Source: a virus. From it: a DNA stretch of 44,752 nt. Where the stretch lies: the IMG/VR virus record IMGVR_UViG_3300017971_000410, positions 1 to 44,752 of that record, one strand, 5' to 3'. Below are positions 30,982 through 38,907 of the stretch, one piece after another; within the stretch, counting starts at the first letter, position 1, and every line of letters begins with the position of its first letter. Under the pieces are notes generated by a model. That model was not told where the DNA came from. It did not search any database and saw only the letters and a program-made list of their open reading frames with translations. Both the position numbers and the translations under genes were made by a program.

Positions 30982-32165
30982 AAATATTCAGTGTAAAAAA
31001 TGATCTTATTTTTATTTATCAAGATAATGAACCAACCCTGAAAAGGACAATTGAAAATGCTGTCAAATCTGGCATTAGCTTAAATTATGCCGAGCTGAAT
31101 AATGCCGAGCTGAATGGTGCCAAGCTGAATGGTGCCAAGCTGAATAATGCCGAGCTGAGTAATGCCAAGCTGAATGGTGCCAAGCTGAATAATGCCAAGC
31201 TGAATGATGCCGATCTGAATGATGCCGAGCTGAATTATGCCGATCTGAATGATGCCGAGCTGAATGATGCCGATCTGAATGATGCCGATCTGAATGGTGC
31301 CGATCTGAATGGTGCCGAGCTGAATGGTGCCAATCTGAATTATGCCAAGCTGAATTATGCCAAGATGAATGGTGCCAAGCTGAATTATGCCAATCTGAAT
31401 TATGCCAAGCTGAATGATGCCAAGCTGAATGATGCCAAGCTGAACGGTGCCAAGCTGAATGGTGCCAAGATGAATAATGCCAAGCTGAATGATGCCGAGC
31501 TGAATGATGCCGAGCTGAATGATGCCAAGCTGAATGGTGCCTGGATGAATGATGCCAAGATGAATAATGCCAAGCTGAATGATGCCGAGCTGAATGGTGC
31601 CGAGCTGAATGATGCCAAGCTGAATGGTGCCAAGATGAATGATGCCAAGATGAATGATGCCGAGCTGAATTATGCCGAGCTGAATGGTGCCGAGCTGAAT
31701 GATGCCAAGCTGAATTATGCCAAGCTGAATGATGCCAAGCTGAATTATGCCAAGCTGAATTATGCCAAGATGAATGATGCCGAGCTGAATGGTGCCGAGC
31801 TGAATGGTGCCAATCTGAATGGTGCCGAGGGGTTATTAGATCCATCTAAATGGCTGGAAGAAAACTTCAGATATATTTCAGATGGATTAATCACCTACAA
31901 AGATGTTCAATCCACTTTTCACAAAAAACCTGAATCATGGAAGATTGAACCTGGAAGCTATTTAGCAGAAATATGCAATCCAAACAGAACAACTGATTGT
32001 GGCAGTGGCGTTAATTTTGCAACATTGGATTGGCTGAGGAAATACTCACACCATGAAATATGGGAATGCATTATCGAATGGAAAGACCTCCCTGGAATCA
32101 TTGTACCGTATAATACAGATGGAAAGGCAAGATGTCATCGCCTTAGATTAATTAGAAAAATATAA
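30978..32165 (+). CDS. Pentapeptide-repeat protein
   Basis: 395 residues. An N-terminal ~36-residue segment is followed by 49 tandem A(K/E/D/N)LN(G/N/D/Y) pentapeptides (~residues 38-282), which fold as a right-handed quadrilateral beta-helix. The C-terminal ~110 residues (GLLDPSKWLEENFRYI, SYLAEICNPNRTTDCGSG, RCHRLRLIRKI) form a separate domain. DNA-mimic pentapeptide proteins inhibit gyrase, but this one has a variable mix of Lys and acidic residues, so charge mimicry is uncertain. The gene lies directly before primase. Confidence 0.75.
   Translation: MKIFSVKNDLIFIYQDNEPTLKRTIENAVKSGISLNYAELNNAELNGAKLNGAKLNNAELSNAKLNGAKLNNAKLNDADLNDAELNYADLNDAELNDADLNDADLNGADLNGAELNGANLNYAKLNYAKMNGAKLNYANLNYAKLNDAKLNDAKLNGAKLNGAKMNNAKLNDAELNDAELNDAKLNGAWMNDAKMNNAKLNDAELNGAELNDAKLNGAKMNDAKMNDAELNYAELNGAELNDAKLNYAKLNDAKLNYAKLNYAKMNDAELNGAELNGANLNGAEGLLDPSKWLEENFRYISDGLITYKDVQSTFHKKPESWKIEPGSYLAEICNPNRTTDCGSGVNFATLDWLRKYSHHEIWECIIEWKDLPGIIVPYNTDGKARCHRLRLIRKI
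31089..31823 (+). repeat. 49 tandem 15-bp units (pentapeptide minisatellite)
   Basis: Exactly 49 units without a single indel, consensus GCCRAKCTGAATDRT. Nearly all variation is in codon 2 (AAG, GAG, GAT, AAT) and codon 5 (GGT, GAT, AAT, TAT), plus CTG to ATG changes. The near identity of units predicts frequent repeat-number change by slippage or recombination. Confidence 0.9.
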
Positions 32166-33070
32166 TGCTATTTAACGCTAAAAAATTCTGTCAAGATCAT
32201 CATATCGAGATGAGCCCTCCAGGGCATAAACATACCCGCCCTGGCTGGGTTCATATTCGATGCCCTTTTTGCAGTGGAAACCCAGGGTGGCATGGCGGGT
32301 TCAATATTAAAGAGGGATACTACAACTGCTGGCGTTGTGGGTATCACTGGATTGTTAAGGTAGTAGTAAATCTACTTAGTATATCCTATCAAGAGGCAAA
32401 ATTAATCATCTATAATAAGGGGTATTCATCCGAGCAATTCAGATTTCAAAAAAGTAAAACATCAACCAGAATAAATTTTAAAAAAGAAATATCCCTCCCA
32501 CCGATGACCCAATACAATCTCACAAAACAGCATATCGATTATCTACTATCACGCCGCTTTGATCCAATAGAATTAAAAACCAAATGGAATCTAATGTCAA
32601 CAGGTAACATAGGTGCATATAGTCATAGGATACTTGCGCCTATTTATTTTAGAGGCCATATGGTTAGCTATCAATGCAGGGCTACAAAAATAGGCCAGAA
32701 CCCACCTTATTTAGCCTGTGCTGGTCATGATGAGCTTATAAAGCATAAAGATATTATATATGGGTTTGACGCCGCTATAAGGCTAAATCAGTGCATTGTG
32801 GTTGAAGGGATAACAGATGTATGGAGATTAGGATATGGAGCGGTGGCTACATTCGGGAAGTCTTTCACTAAAGCACAACTGCTGCTGATTGCAAACAATT
32901 TTAAACATATTTTTATTTTACCAGATAGCGATGTTAAAGAAGAAGAAACAATGACAGAACCCTTAGCCGGGCTTGGAAAGGAGGTTGAAGAAATAAGATT
33001 GGATAAAGGTGACCCTGGTGATATGCGCCAGGGTGATGCAGACTATTTAATGAAGACATTAGGATTTTAA
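32165..33070 (+). CDS. DnaG-type primase (zinc finger plus TOPRIM)
   Basis: 301 residues. Zinc-binding Cys33, Cys36, Cys55 and Cys58 (RCPFCSG, YNCWRCGY) are followed by TOPRIM motifs CIVVEGITDVWRLG (catalytic Glu) and FILPDSD (DxD). It synthesises RNA primers for phage replication. It is shorter than bacterial DnaG and lacks a C-terminal helicase-binding domain. The ATG overlaps the upstream stop (TAATG). Confidence 0.8.
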   Translation: MLFNAKKFCQDHHIEMSPPGHKHTRPGWVHIRCPFCSGNPGWHGGFNIKEGYYNCWRCGYHWIVKVVVNLLSISYQEAKLIIYNKGYSSEQFRFQKSKTSTRINFKKEISLPPMTQYNLTKQHIDYLLSRRFDPIELKTKWNLMSTGNIGAYSHRILAPIYFRGHMVSYQCRATKIGQNPPYLACAGHDELIKHKDIIYGFDAAIRLNQCIVVEGITDVWRLGYGAVATFGKSFTKAQLLLIANNFKHIFILPDSDVKEEETMTEPLAGLGKEVEEIRLDKGDPGDMRQGDADYLMKTLGF

Positions 33071-33084
33071 GAGAGGAAACAATT

Positions 33085-33711
33085 ATGGAAGAAATAAATT
33101 TAAATTGGTTTAAAAAAAATAGAAAGGGGCTCGATAACTATATCAAATCTACAATTCAAGAATGTGATCTCGATCAACTTACATTCAGTGATATCCACGA
33201 TGCGGTTCTTAATAACATAGGAGTGATAAATTACAATAATCAAGGCCCCGGCTTTCCGAAGTGGATTACAAGAAGAGTCAAGAAGCATGCTGCCGATCTT
33301 GGCATAGCTGTCCCGTATTACAGTGGGGAGAAAGGGACAAGAGCGGTCGGGATAAAGTTTATCAAACCGCCACCACCTTCCGAACAGACGCTACCTGAGA
33401 AAGAAACAACAGAACCCATTCACCAAGAACCAACGAATGATGAGCTCGATCTGCTGACAATCGGGAAAGCGATTGACCGTTATATCGATGAGCTAAAGAC
33501 AAGAATCAAATTAGTAGAAGAGGAAGCAGAAATATCAAGGAATAAATTCAATCGCACTGTTAATGATCTCACTCAGGCCAATAAAGATAAAGATAGAACG
33601 ATTGAAAAGCTAAACCAAAGGATCGCTAATCTTAATAATCTTGTTAAGAGTGATTCTCAAAAAAATAGATCGGCAACTTTTAAGTTTTCTGAGCTGGCAA
33701 ATTTTAAATAG
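33085..33711 (+). CDS. Hypothetical protein with C-terminal coiled coil
   Basis: 208 residues. The N-terminal ~100 residues include a possible winged-helix-like part (GFPKWITRRVKKHAADLGI). A Pro/Glu-rich linker (PPPPSEQTLPEKETTEP) and a long coiled coil (IKLVEEEAEISRNKFNRTV, IEKLNQRIANLNNLV) follow. It lies between primase and initiator, so a replication accessory is plausible. Confidence 0.5.
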   Translation: MEEINLNWFKKNRKGLDNYIKSTIQECDLDQLTFSDIHDAVLNNIGVINYNNQGPGFPKWITRRVKKHAADLGIAVPYYSGEKGTRAVGIKFIKPPPPSEQTLPEKETTEPIHQEPTNDELDLLTIGKAIDRYIDELKTRIKLVEEEAEISRNKFNRTVNDLTQANKDKDRTIEKLNQRIANLNNLVKSDSQKNRSATFKFSELANFK

Positions 33712-33760
33712 TAAAAAATTTTCTTTAAAATTAAAATTAAATAATATATAATTCTTTTAC

Positions 33761-33842
33761 CTGATTGAGCTTGGCCTCTCGATCAGCTTCCACCAGGGCG
33801 ATTCCACGGTAGGGTGCCGTTAACACCCTACCAAGCCCAATC
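33761..33842 (+). ncRNA. Structured leader (type C) with mutually exclusive helices
   Basis: Stem 1 pairs CTGATTGAG (33761-33769) with CTCGATCAG (33778-33786). Stem 2 pairs GGTAGGGTG (33808-33816) with CACCCTACC (33824-33832). Alternatively GATTGAGCTTGG (33763-33774) pairs with CCAAGCCCAATC (33831-33842) at 11 of 12 positions, which breaks stem 1. This is the architecture of a switch or attenuator. It is 86 bp upstream of the initiator gene; a GGGAGG at 33860 lacks a following ATG. Confidence 0.5.
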
Positions 33843-33927
33843 TAATTGATACCTTTTAACGGGAGGTTAAAAATCACAATTCAAAAAGCCAACCAGAACG
33901 TATTCAATTCAAGGAGAGGTCTCTCTT

Positions 33928-35064
33928 ATGGAAACAGAAAAGCATGGATTGTACATCCCACCAGAAGCATGGCATTCCCAAATCCCAAACTCTGCAAAAA
34001 TCCTATACGGACGATTATGCACATTACCTTCTTTTAGCGTTGATGGCTCCTTTGCATCCCGAGAATGGATGGCAAGTGAGATCGGAGTCAGCAAACAGCG
34101 GATCACACAATTAATCCGAGTATTAATTGATGCAGAATTGATACTGGATAATGGTTGGCATATCGGAAAAAATAGACAGAAAACGAGAATCTTGAAGCGG
34201 AATTCATTAGAGATAACCAATAGAAAATTGATGGATAACGACACAGCGACAGGTAATAATAAATTATTAGGTGTCATGACAGGTAATAAAAAATTATTAG
34301 GGGGGTGTAATAATAAATTATTAGGTGTCAAGGAAGAAAATGATAAGAAAGTAGAAGAAAATCAAGAAGTTATAGGCGAAAGCGGGCGATCTAATAATAA
34401 GAGTATTAATAATAAGAGTATATATTCCTTTGCCTCGCCTGACGGCGAGGGACAAAGGGACATAAATCCTTCCCTTCCTTCCTATTATCAGAACAGGAAT
34501 GGAGTCCGTCCTCATATCATCCGATTCACGAAATCTATCCAAAAAGAAATCATAAAAAACCATCCTGATAAATTTAGGCAATATTCCTCAGAACAAATTG
34601 ATAATAAGATCAAGGATGGCTCCTCCGTAATCGATAAACTCATTCGTATAAACAACTTCGATTTTCAGACAGAAATAAAACCATGCCTACACTGGGCAAT
34701 CAATGATGATTTTTGGACAGATCAGATCCGTTCCTTGGTTCCATTAAGAAATAAATCATCAAATGGGGAGATGAAGTTTACAAATATATTTGACTCCTGG
34801 AAATCAGATCTAAAGAAGAAAAAGAAAAAACGGAATGATGATAATCAACCTCCGACCATAGGTAAACCTTGGACGGTTGAAGAAATCAACAGATACAATG
34901 AAGAGCAAGACAAAATACTCAAGATTGAACGTGAAGAAAAACTTAAAAAGATTGCCAAGATGTCCTATGGTGAAATAGTTAGGCATAATCAGTCATGCAG
35001 GAGAGGGCATAAGATAACTGAATATGAAATGAAGGAAGCGGAAAAATATGGATATAGCGGATAA
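33928..35064 (+). CDS. Phage replication initiator, winged-helix (O-like)
   Basis: 378 residues. Residues ~5-75 (GLYIPPEAWHSQIPNSAKIL, REWMASEIGVSKQRITQLIR) form a winged HTH as in phage replication initiators. The middle contains a repeated NNKLLGV encoded by three DNA direct repeats, followed by an acidic AT-rich stretch. The C-terminal half is basic and helical. As in lambda O, the gene probably contains its own origin. The ATG has AAGGAGAGG upstream. It overlaps the helicase gene by 17 bp. Confidence 0.65.
   Translation: METEKHGLYIPPEAWHSQIPNSAKILYGRLCTLPSFSVDGSFASREWMASEIGVSKQRITQLIRVLIDAELILDNGWHIGKNRQKTRILKRNSLEITNRKLMDNDTATGNNKLLGVMTGNKKLLGGCNNKLLGVKEENDKKVEENQEVIGESGRSNNKSINNKSIYSFASPDGEGQRDINPSLPSYYQNRNGVRPHIIRFTKSIQKEIIKNHPDKFRQYSSEQIDNKIKDGSSVIDKLIRINNFDFQTEIKPCLHWAINDDFWTDQIRSLVPLRNKSSNGEMKFTNIFDSWKSDLKKKKKKRNDDNQPPTIGKPWTVEEINRYNEEQDKILKIEREEKLKKIAKMSYGEIVRHNQSCRRGHKITEYEMKEAEKYGYSG
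34254..34325. other. Candidate replication origin: three direct repeats inside the initiator gene
   Basis: TAATAATAAATTATTAGG occurs at 34254-34271 and 34308-34325, and with one change at 34284-34301. Each copy has dyad symmetry (TAATAA/TTATTA). An AT-rich stretch rich in TAATAATAAGAG follows to 34430. Iterons with dyads plus an AT-rich unwinding region inside the initiator gene are the layout of lambda-type origins. Confidence 0.55.
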
Positions 35065-36385
35065 AGTATGGCGTCGTAGGAAGAGGGTCAATCTTACTCC
35101 ATTAAAACGAATAGTCATCTTGATGGCAATCAATGACGAATTCCTTCTTTCCATTACCCCTCTATTTCAAGATACCTCATTTTTCCCCAATACTCCATAT
35201 CTCCTAACAGTAGCAAAATGGATTATAAAGCATGGCAAAGAATACGGTCGAGCTCCAAGAGAATACCTTGATACCAAATTCAATGATTATCAGGCGGAGA
35301 TTGGCAGTGATGAACCAGATGTAGAGCTGATTGCAAAGTTCCTAAAACAACTGAATGATGAATACCATAGAGGTGATTTCAACGATGTTAATGTTAAGTA
35401 TGAATTGGAAGTGGCTGAGGAGCTTCTCCAATCCTACGCATTGATGAAGAATTCAAATGATGTTATTGAAGCCATTAAAGCTAACGCAATCAAAGAGGCG
35501 ATTGAAATTAGAAAAACGTTCACCCTTCCCGCTATTAAAATAATCGAACGTCCTCCATCTGAAATAATCGAAAAGAAAGCCATCACATCCACCGACCTCA
35601 TTAAAGCTGACATCAGTGAGCCAAGTCCAATCATAACCCCATGGCTGCATGATGGCAGCATTACGATGATATACGGTAAGAGAGGGGTTGGGAAGACATG
35701 GATATCCTCAATCATCGCCGTATGTGTTACAAGAGATAATAATGTCGATGTGCCAAAGATAGGAAATTGGAATGTAAAGAGGCAAGCGGGGGTATTATAT
35801 ATTGACGGTGAGATGGATGAATATCATTCCCAGAAAAGACTGCGACTGCTGACAGGTCGAAGGATGAGGGATGAACATCCGGGTAACCGCCTCACCATAC
35901 TTTCCTCATCAAGGATTGCGACCGATTACAGGCAGCAAATAAAAATCAGTGATAAGCTATGGAGAGAGGCTATTTACGATTATCTTGCCGCCGACGATAG
36001 CTACCAGCTGATCATCCTTGATAACATTGCCAGCTTGACCCCAGGAGTTGATGAGAACGATAAAAGCAGTTGGGACCCAATCAATGAGTGGATGCTGTCA
36101 CTGAGGCATCTTGGTGTCGCTGTAATTTTCATACATCATGCAGGCAAAGGGGGTGGACAGAGAGGTACATCAGGAAGGGAGGATAATGTAGATAATATCA
36201 TTAAGTTAGGGAAAGGGTATGCGGAAGGCAATTATGATTCAAGTGCTATTTTCATCGATATCAATTTTGAAAAAGCAAGAAATGTCGAATCCTCTAAAAT
36301 AAGTCCTTTTGGTTTGAAGATATTTGAAAACAGAAGATTAAGAGGATTTGACTGGGAAATATATGATATTAAGAAAGATGATTAG
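35048..36385 (+). CDS. RepA/DnaB-like replicative helicase (AAA_25 RecA-fold)
   Basis: 445 residues. The N-terminal ~120 residues (DEFLLSITPLFQDTSFFPN, ILMAINDEF) are helical like a DnaB N-terminal domain. The C-terminal RecA-fold ATPase has GKRGVGKT (210-217, Walker A), VLYIDGEM, LIILDNIASL (Walker B) and VIFIHHAGKGG, as in RepA-type hexameric helicases. It should unwind DNA at the fork with the primase. It overlaps the initiator by 17 bp and ends the replication operon. Confidence 0.75.
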   Translation: MDIADKVWRRRKRVNLTPLKRIVILMAINDEFLLSITPLFQDTSFFPNTPYLLTVAKWIIKHGKEYGRAPREYLDTKFNDYQAEIGSDEPDVELIAKFLKQLNDEYHRGDFNDVNVKYELEVAEELLQSYALMKNSNDVIEAIKANAIKEAIEIRKTFTLPAIKIIERPPSEIIEKKAITSTDLIKADISEPSPIITPWLHDGSITMIYGKRGVGKTWISSIIAVCVTRDNNVDVPKIGNWNVKRQAGVLYIDGEMDEYHSQKRLRLLTGRRMRDEHPGNRLTILSSSRIATDYRQQIKISDKLWREAIYDYLAADDSYQLIILDNIASLTPGVDENDKSSWDPINEWMLSLRHLGVAVIFIHHAGKGGGQRGTSGREDNVDNIIKLGKGYAEGNYDSSAIFIDINFEKARNVESSKISPFGLKIFENRRLRGFDWEIYDIKKDD

Positions 36386-36396
36386 TAAAAAACTAA

Positions 36397-36428
36397 TTTT
36401 AACAGCTCTCATTTAGCTGAGATTAAAC
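36397..36428 (+). promoter_or_regulatory. Diverged third copy of the 39-bp promoter-like element
   Basis: The sequence TTTTAACAGCTCTCATTTAG and the following CTGAGATTAAAC align with the minus-strand reading of 6027-6065 and 16779-16817 with one inserted base and a few changes. It points toward queD, 120 bp upstream of it. GAGAT/ATCTC and AATAC/GTATT inverted repeats follow. Confidence 0.4.
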
Positions 36429-36503
36429 GATCTCTATCTAAGTAATACCTTAGTATTAACTGATTAGAAAACAACCTTTAAAAGCTGAATAAATAAAAAA
36501 TAA

Positions 36504-36520
36504 TATAAATCCTTATAATA
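36504..36520 (+). promoter_or_regulatory. 17-bp promoter-like motif TATAAATCCTTATAATA before queD
   Basis: Identical to the minus-strand sequence 21252-21268. It contains TATAAT and ends 28 bp before the queD ATG, so it is well placed as a -10 region for the modification operon. An AT-rich stretch lies upstream in place of a recognisable -35. Confidence 0.45.
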
Positions 36521-36548
36521 TAACAAAAGGTGAAAGGAAAAAAATCAG

Positions 36549-36917
36549 ATGCTATCAATCACAAAACTATTTCGATTCTCAGCCAGCCATCAACTCTATA
36601 ACCATAACGGGAAGTGCCATAGGTTGCATGGTCACTCATACCTGCTTGAGATAACGATTGAAGGAAGACGGAAGATAAATGATACAAGAGCTCCCGACTA
36701 TGGCATGATTATGGATTTTGGTAAGCTGAAAAAAATTGTAAATGATCATGTGATAGACAAGCTGGATCATTCACATCTCAATGACTTCGTATTCACTCCA
36801 ACCGCAGAAAATCTTACTTTTTGGATCGCTAATCAACTGTATGCACATATCGACGGATTAAAAAGAGTGAGGCTATGGGAAGAGATGGGATCGGCTTGCT
36901 GCACATGGGAAAGCTAA
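36549..36917 (+). CDS. queD: 6-carboxy-5,6,7,8-tetrahydropterin synthase QueD
   Basis: 122 residues, the usual QueD length. FSASHQL (His14), LHGHSY (His27, His29) give the zinc site; Cys23 in NGKCHR is the catalytic Cys; MIMDFGKLK, LDHSHLND and PTAENL complete the family pattern, and the conserved Glu is in RLWEEMGSACC. It converts 7,8-dihydroneopterin triphosphate to 6-carboxytetrahydropterin, step two of 7-deazaguanine synthesis. First gene of the modification operon. Confidence 0.9.
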   Translation: MLSITKLFRFSASHQLYNHNGKCHRLHGHSYLLEITIEGRRKINDTRAPDYGMIMDFGKLKKIVNDHVIDKLDHSHLNDFVFTPTAENLTFWIANQLYAHIDGLKRVRLWEEMGSACCTWES

Positions 36918-36923
36918 AATATT

Positions 36924-37415
36924 ATGGTTGCTGAGAAGAAATATAAAGTGATCAAATTAGAAAGTGATAGATCACCATGCAATCATTGTAGATTCAAGGA
37001 TATCGATAAGAATATAACTACATGCCTCTCATGTAAGAAGAGAGAGAAATATGCAGGAACCATAGATCCTGAAAACATCTGCCGCCGTTGGGTATCGTCC
37101 TATAGTGGAAGATGGGAAAAAGAAGAGGAAGAAAATAGAAAAATAGGGCGAAAGAAGATAGTGGTTGATCGGATATTAAAAGGTAGAGTGATTGATTTTT
37201 CAAGCGAGTATTGTGATGAGAAGTTTGATATGGAATTGAGCATTATCATTGACGATACAAGATTTAAGGGTAGAAAAATAGCCTCTTATCGCTACCAATT
37301 GATAAGAGCAATTAAATCTCGCCTCCGTCTTAATCACGCAACAATTGCCAGGTGCTTAGGGATGAAGTATCATACCGTGAATAATATAATGGCAAGGGAT
37401 AGGATTACTAAGTGA
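36924..37415 (+). CDS. Zinc-finger plus DnaA-type HTH protein
   Basis: 163 residues. The N-terminal module Cys19, Cys22, Cys34, Cys37 (PCNHCRFKDIDK) matches the 7868-8104 protein. A charged middle (GRWEKEEEENRKIGRKK) leads to a C-terminal helical domain (YQLIRAIKSRLRLNHATIAR, LGMKYHTVNNIMAR) that resembles the DnaA domain IV HTH. A DNA-binding regulator or a factor tying modification to DNA is possible. It lies between queD and queE. Confidence 0.55.
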   Translation: MVAEKKYKVIKLESDRSPCNHCRFKDIDKNITTCLSCKKREKYAGTIDPENICRRWVSSYSGRWEKEEEENRKIGRKKIVVDRILKGRVIDFSSEYCDEKFDMELSIIIDDTRFKGRKIASYRYQLIRAIKSRLRLNHATIARCLGMKYHTVNNIMARDRITK

Positions 37416-37609
37416 AAATCTATTTTGCGGGCAATCTTGCTGATAATACAAGAATTAAAAAAGCCCATCTATTAGTTAAGTATAGATTATTGAGTTATTA
37501 CTTCATTAAATATGACCAATTCAAAGTTAAAGAAGAATTTGAATTGATTTCAAAAAGGAATCAAAAATGCAGCAAAAAATCGCAATCAACGAAATCTTCA
37601 CCAGCATAG
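37412..37609 (+). CDS. Small MKIYxAG-type protein 1, GTG start
   Basis: 65 residues starting MKIYFAGNLADNTRIKKAHL and containing YRLLSYYFIKY. The same pattern (MxIYxAG then LxSxYY) occurs in the products of 43409 and 43603. The N-terminus looks like the first strand of a nucleoside-2-deoxyribosyltransferase-like Rossmann fold, but the protein is too short for a full domain. The GTG overlaps the upstream stop. Its tail overlaps queE by 43 bp. Confidence 0.45.
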   Translation: MKIYFAGNLADNTRIKKAHLLVKYRLLSYYFIKYDQFKVKEEFELISKRNQKCSKKSQSTKSSPA

Positions 37610-38256
37610 ACGGTGAAGTGAATAGATATGGTCAGGGTGGGTTGACAACCTTCATCCGTTTTTCTGGCTGTAGCCTCCGCTGCCCGTATTGCGACACAAA
37701 GCAGGCGCAGAACAAATTGTCTGGCGCCCTGATGACAATTGATGAAATAATTCAGCAAATCAAAACGCCAAGGGTGACGATAACGGGTGGGGAGCCGCTT
37801 GAGCAGATTGAAGGTTTTAAAACTCTGATGTACCACCTCCTATCTCCTTTTGATTCGGAATACCTTGTATCAATAGAAACCAATGGTACAATTGAAATCC
37901 CTTTTGATGAATTTCTGTATGCAGGAAGACGGATTGGTTGGGTAATCGATTACAAGCTTGATTATGATACCATTTCACCATATCGGAATTTTAAGAATGC
38001 TGGTAAGGGTGATTGGATTAAGATTATTATTGGTAATAACGATAGAAAAGATCCAATTCCTAAAACAGTCAAGGATTATCAGCTTGCCAAAGATGCTTTC
38101 AATAACTTTAGAAAGCTTGGTACGAAGGCCAGATTCGCCATCGGTTTCGTTAATCCTAAAAGAGACGCAAAGCATGTGGTTAAATGGTTAGTGGATGATC
38201 AGATATTTGATATCCATTTAAACATCCAGCTTCATAAATTTATTGATATGAAGTGA
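37567..38256 (+). CDS. queE: 7-carboxy-7-deazaguanine synthase QueE
   Basis: 229 residues. SGCSLRCPYCDT carries the radical SAM cluster Cys35, Cys39 and Cys42; VTITGGEPL binds SAM; the N-terminal INEIFTSIDGE and the terminal IQLHKFID are family marks. It rearranges 6-carboxytetrahydropterin into 7-carboxy-7-deazaguanine (CDG). The length and Cys spacing are normal, so it should be active. Confidence 0.9.
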   Translation: MQQKIAINEIFTSIDGEVNRYGQGGLTTFIRFSGCSLRCPYCDTKQAQNKLSGALMTIDEIIQQIKTPRVTITGGEPLEQIEGFKTLMYHLLSPFDSEYLVSIETNGTIEIPFDEFLYAGRRIGWVIDYKLDYDTISPYRNFKNAGKGDWIKIIIGNNDRKDPIPKTVKDYQLAKDAFNNFRKLGTKARFAIGFVNPKRDAKHVVKWLVDDQIFDIHLNIQLHKFIDMK

Positions 38257-38296
38257 AAAAAGTGAAAAAAGTCAAATAAAAAATGGACAAAACTCT

Positions 38297-38302
38297 TATA
38301 AT
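38297..38302 (+). promoter_or_regulatory. Possible -10 box before the folE part of the operon
   Basis: CTCTTATAATATATC contains TATAAT at 38297-38302 in the 100-bp gap after queE. It resembles the 36504 motif in its CTTATAATA core. No convincing -35 was found. Confidence 0.3.
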
Positions 38303-38356
38303 ATATCAAATGGCAAACAAACAAGGCCAAAAATTTTAAACAAAGGGAGAAAGAAA

Positions 38357-38893
38357 ATGAAAAAGAAAGACGTAACAAAGGAAAAACTGGTAAAGGTGGT
38401 TGAAGAAATGAATACCATACTTGAGCTTGAACCGCCTATCGAAACTGAAGGTAAAGGGATCACAAAAGCCAAGCTGATTGACGAAATCGAAGAAACCGCT
38501 GAACACTGCTTCAAGCCCGGTGATGTGATCAGCCCCGAAACCCAGGAAGTTTTGAAGGCCCTTGAAATCCCGTTTCCTGATCAAGCTGATGAAGTGGACG
38601 AATCCCAGGATGAAGAAGCCGCCGAACCACCCAAAACTGAGAAAAAGGAAAAGGTGAAGAAAGAGAAGAAAGAGAAGGTAAAGAAAACAAACAGACTGAT
38701 GGCGACCATCGATGCCGTAGCTGTCCTTGGGCTGGACGCCGAAGATGATGAACTTGCAAAAAAAGCCAGTGAGATCTATCTCAAAAACGGCGGTAAGGAT
38801 GTCGGTGATAAGGAAACTAAGCAAGCCATGTGGTGGGTGAAGAACTTCCGTCAAGTCACCGCCGCAATGAAGGAGCGTGGAGTAACTGTTTAG
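38357..38893 (+). CDS. Hypothetical protein with Lys/Glu linker
   Basis: 178 residues. An N-terminal helical domain (KLVKVVEEMNTILELEPPI, KAKLIDEIEETAEHC) is joined by a Lys/Glu-rich linker (KTEKKEKVKKEKKEKVKKT) to a C-terminal domain (MATIDAVAVLGLDAEDDEL, MWWVKNFRQVTAAMKERGV). Such two-domain proteins with basic linkers occur near phage replication and recombination genes. Function unknown. GGGAG precedes the ATG. Confidence 0.55.
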   Translation: MKKKDVTKEKLVKVVEEMNTILELEPPIETEGKGITKAKLIDEIEETAEHCFKPGDVISPETQEVLKALEIPFPDQADEVDESQDEEAAEPPKTEKKEKVKKEKKEKVKKTNRLMATIDAVAVLGLDAEDDELAKKASEIYLKNGGKDVGDKETKQAMWWVKNFRQVTAAMKERGVTV

Positions 38894-38907
38894 CAAAGGT
38901 TGATAAA

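Noticed and set aside
31075-31845. 256-codon minus-strand frame made of His/Ser/Trp/Arg repeats
   Set aside because: It is the antisense of the indel-free 15-bp pentapeptide array; a repeat with no stop in one frame leaves others open too.
33846-34037. 63-codon frame before the initiator
   Set aside because: It starts at a non-ATG codon, overlaps the initiator gene in another frame and has no recognisable product.
38336-38896. 186-codon minus-strand frame, Phe/Leu-rich, opposite the 38357 gene
   Set aside because: It mirrors the Lys/Glu-rich codons of the plus-strand gene and opposes the operon direction with no ribosome site.
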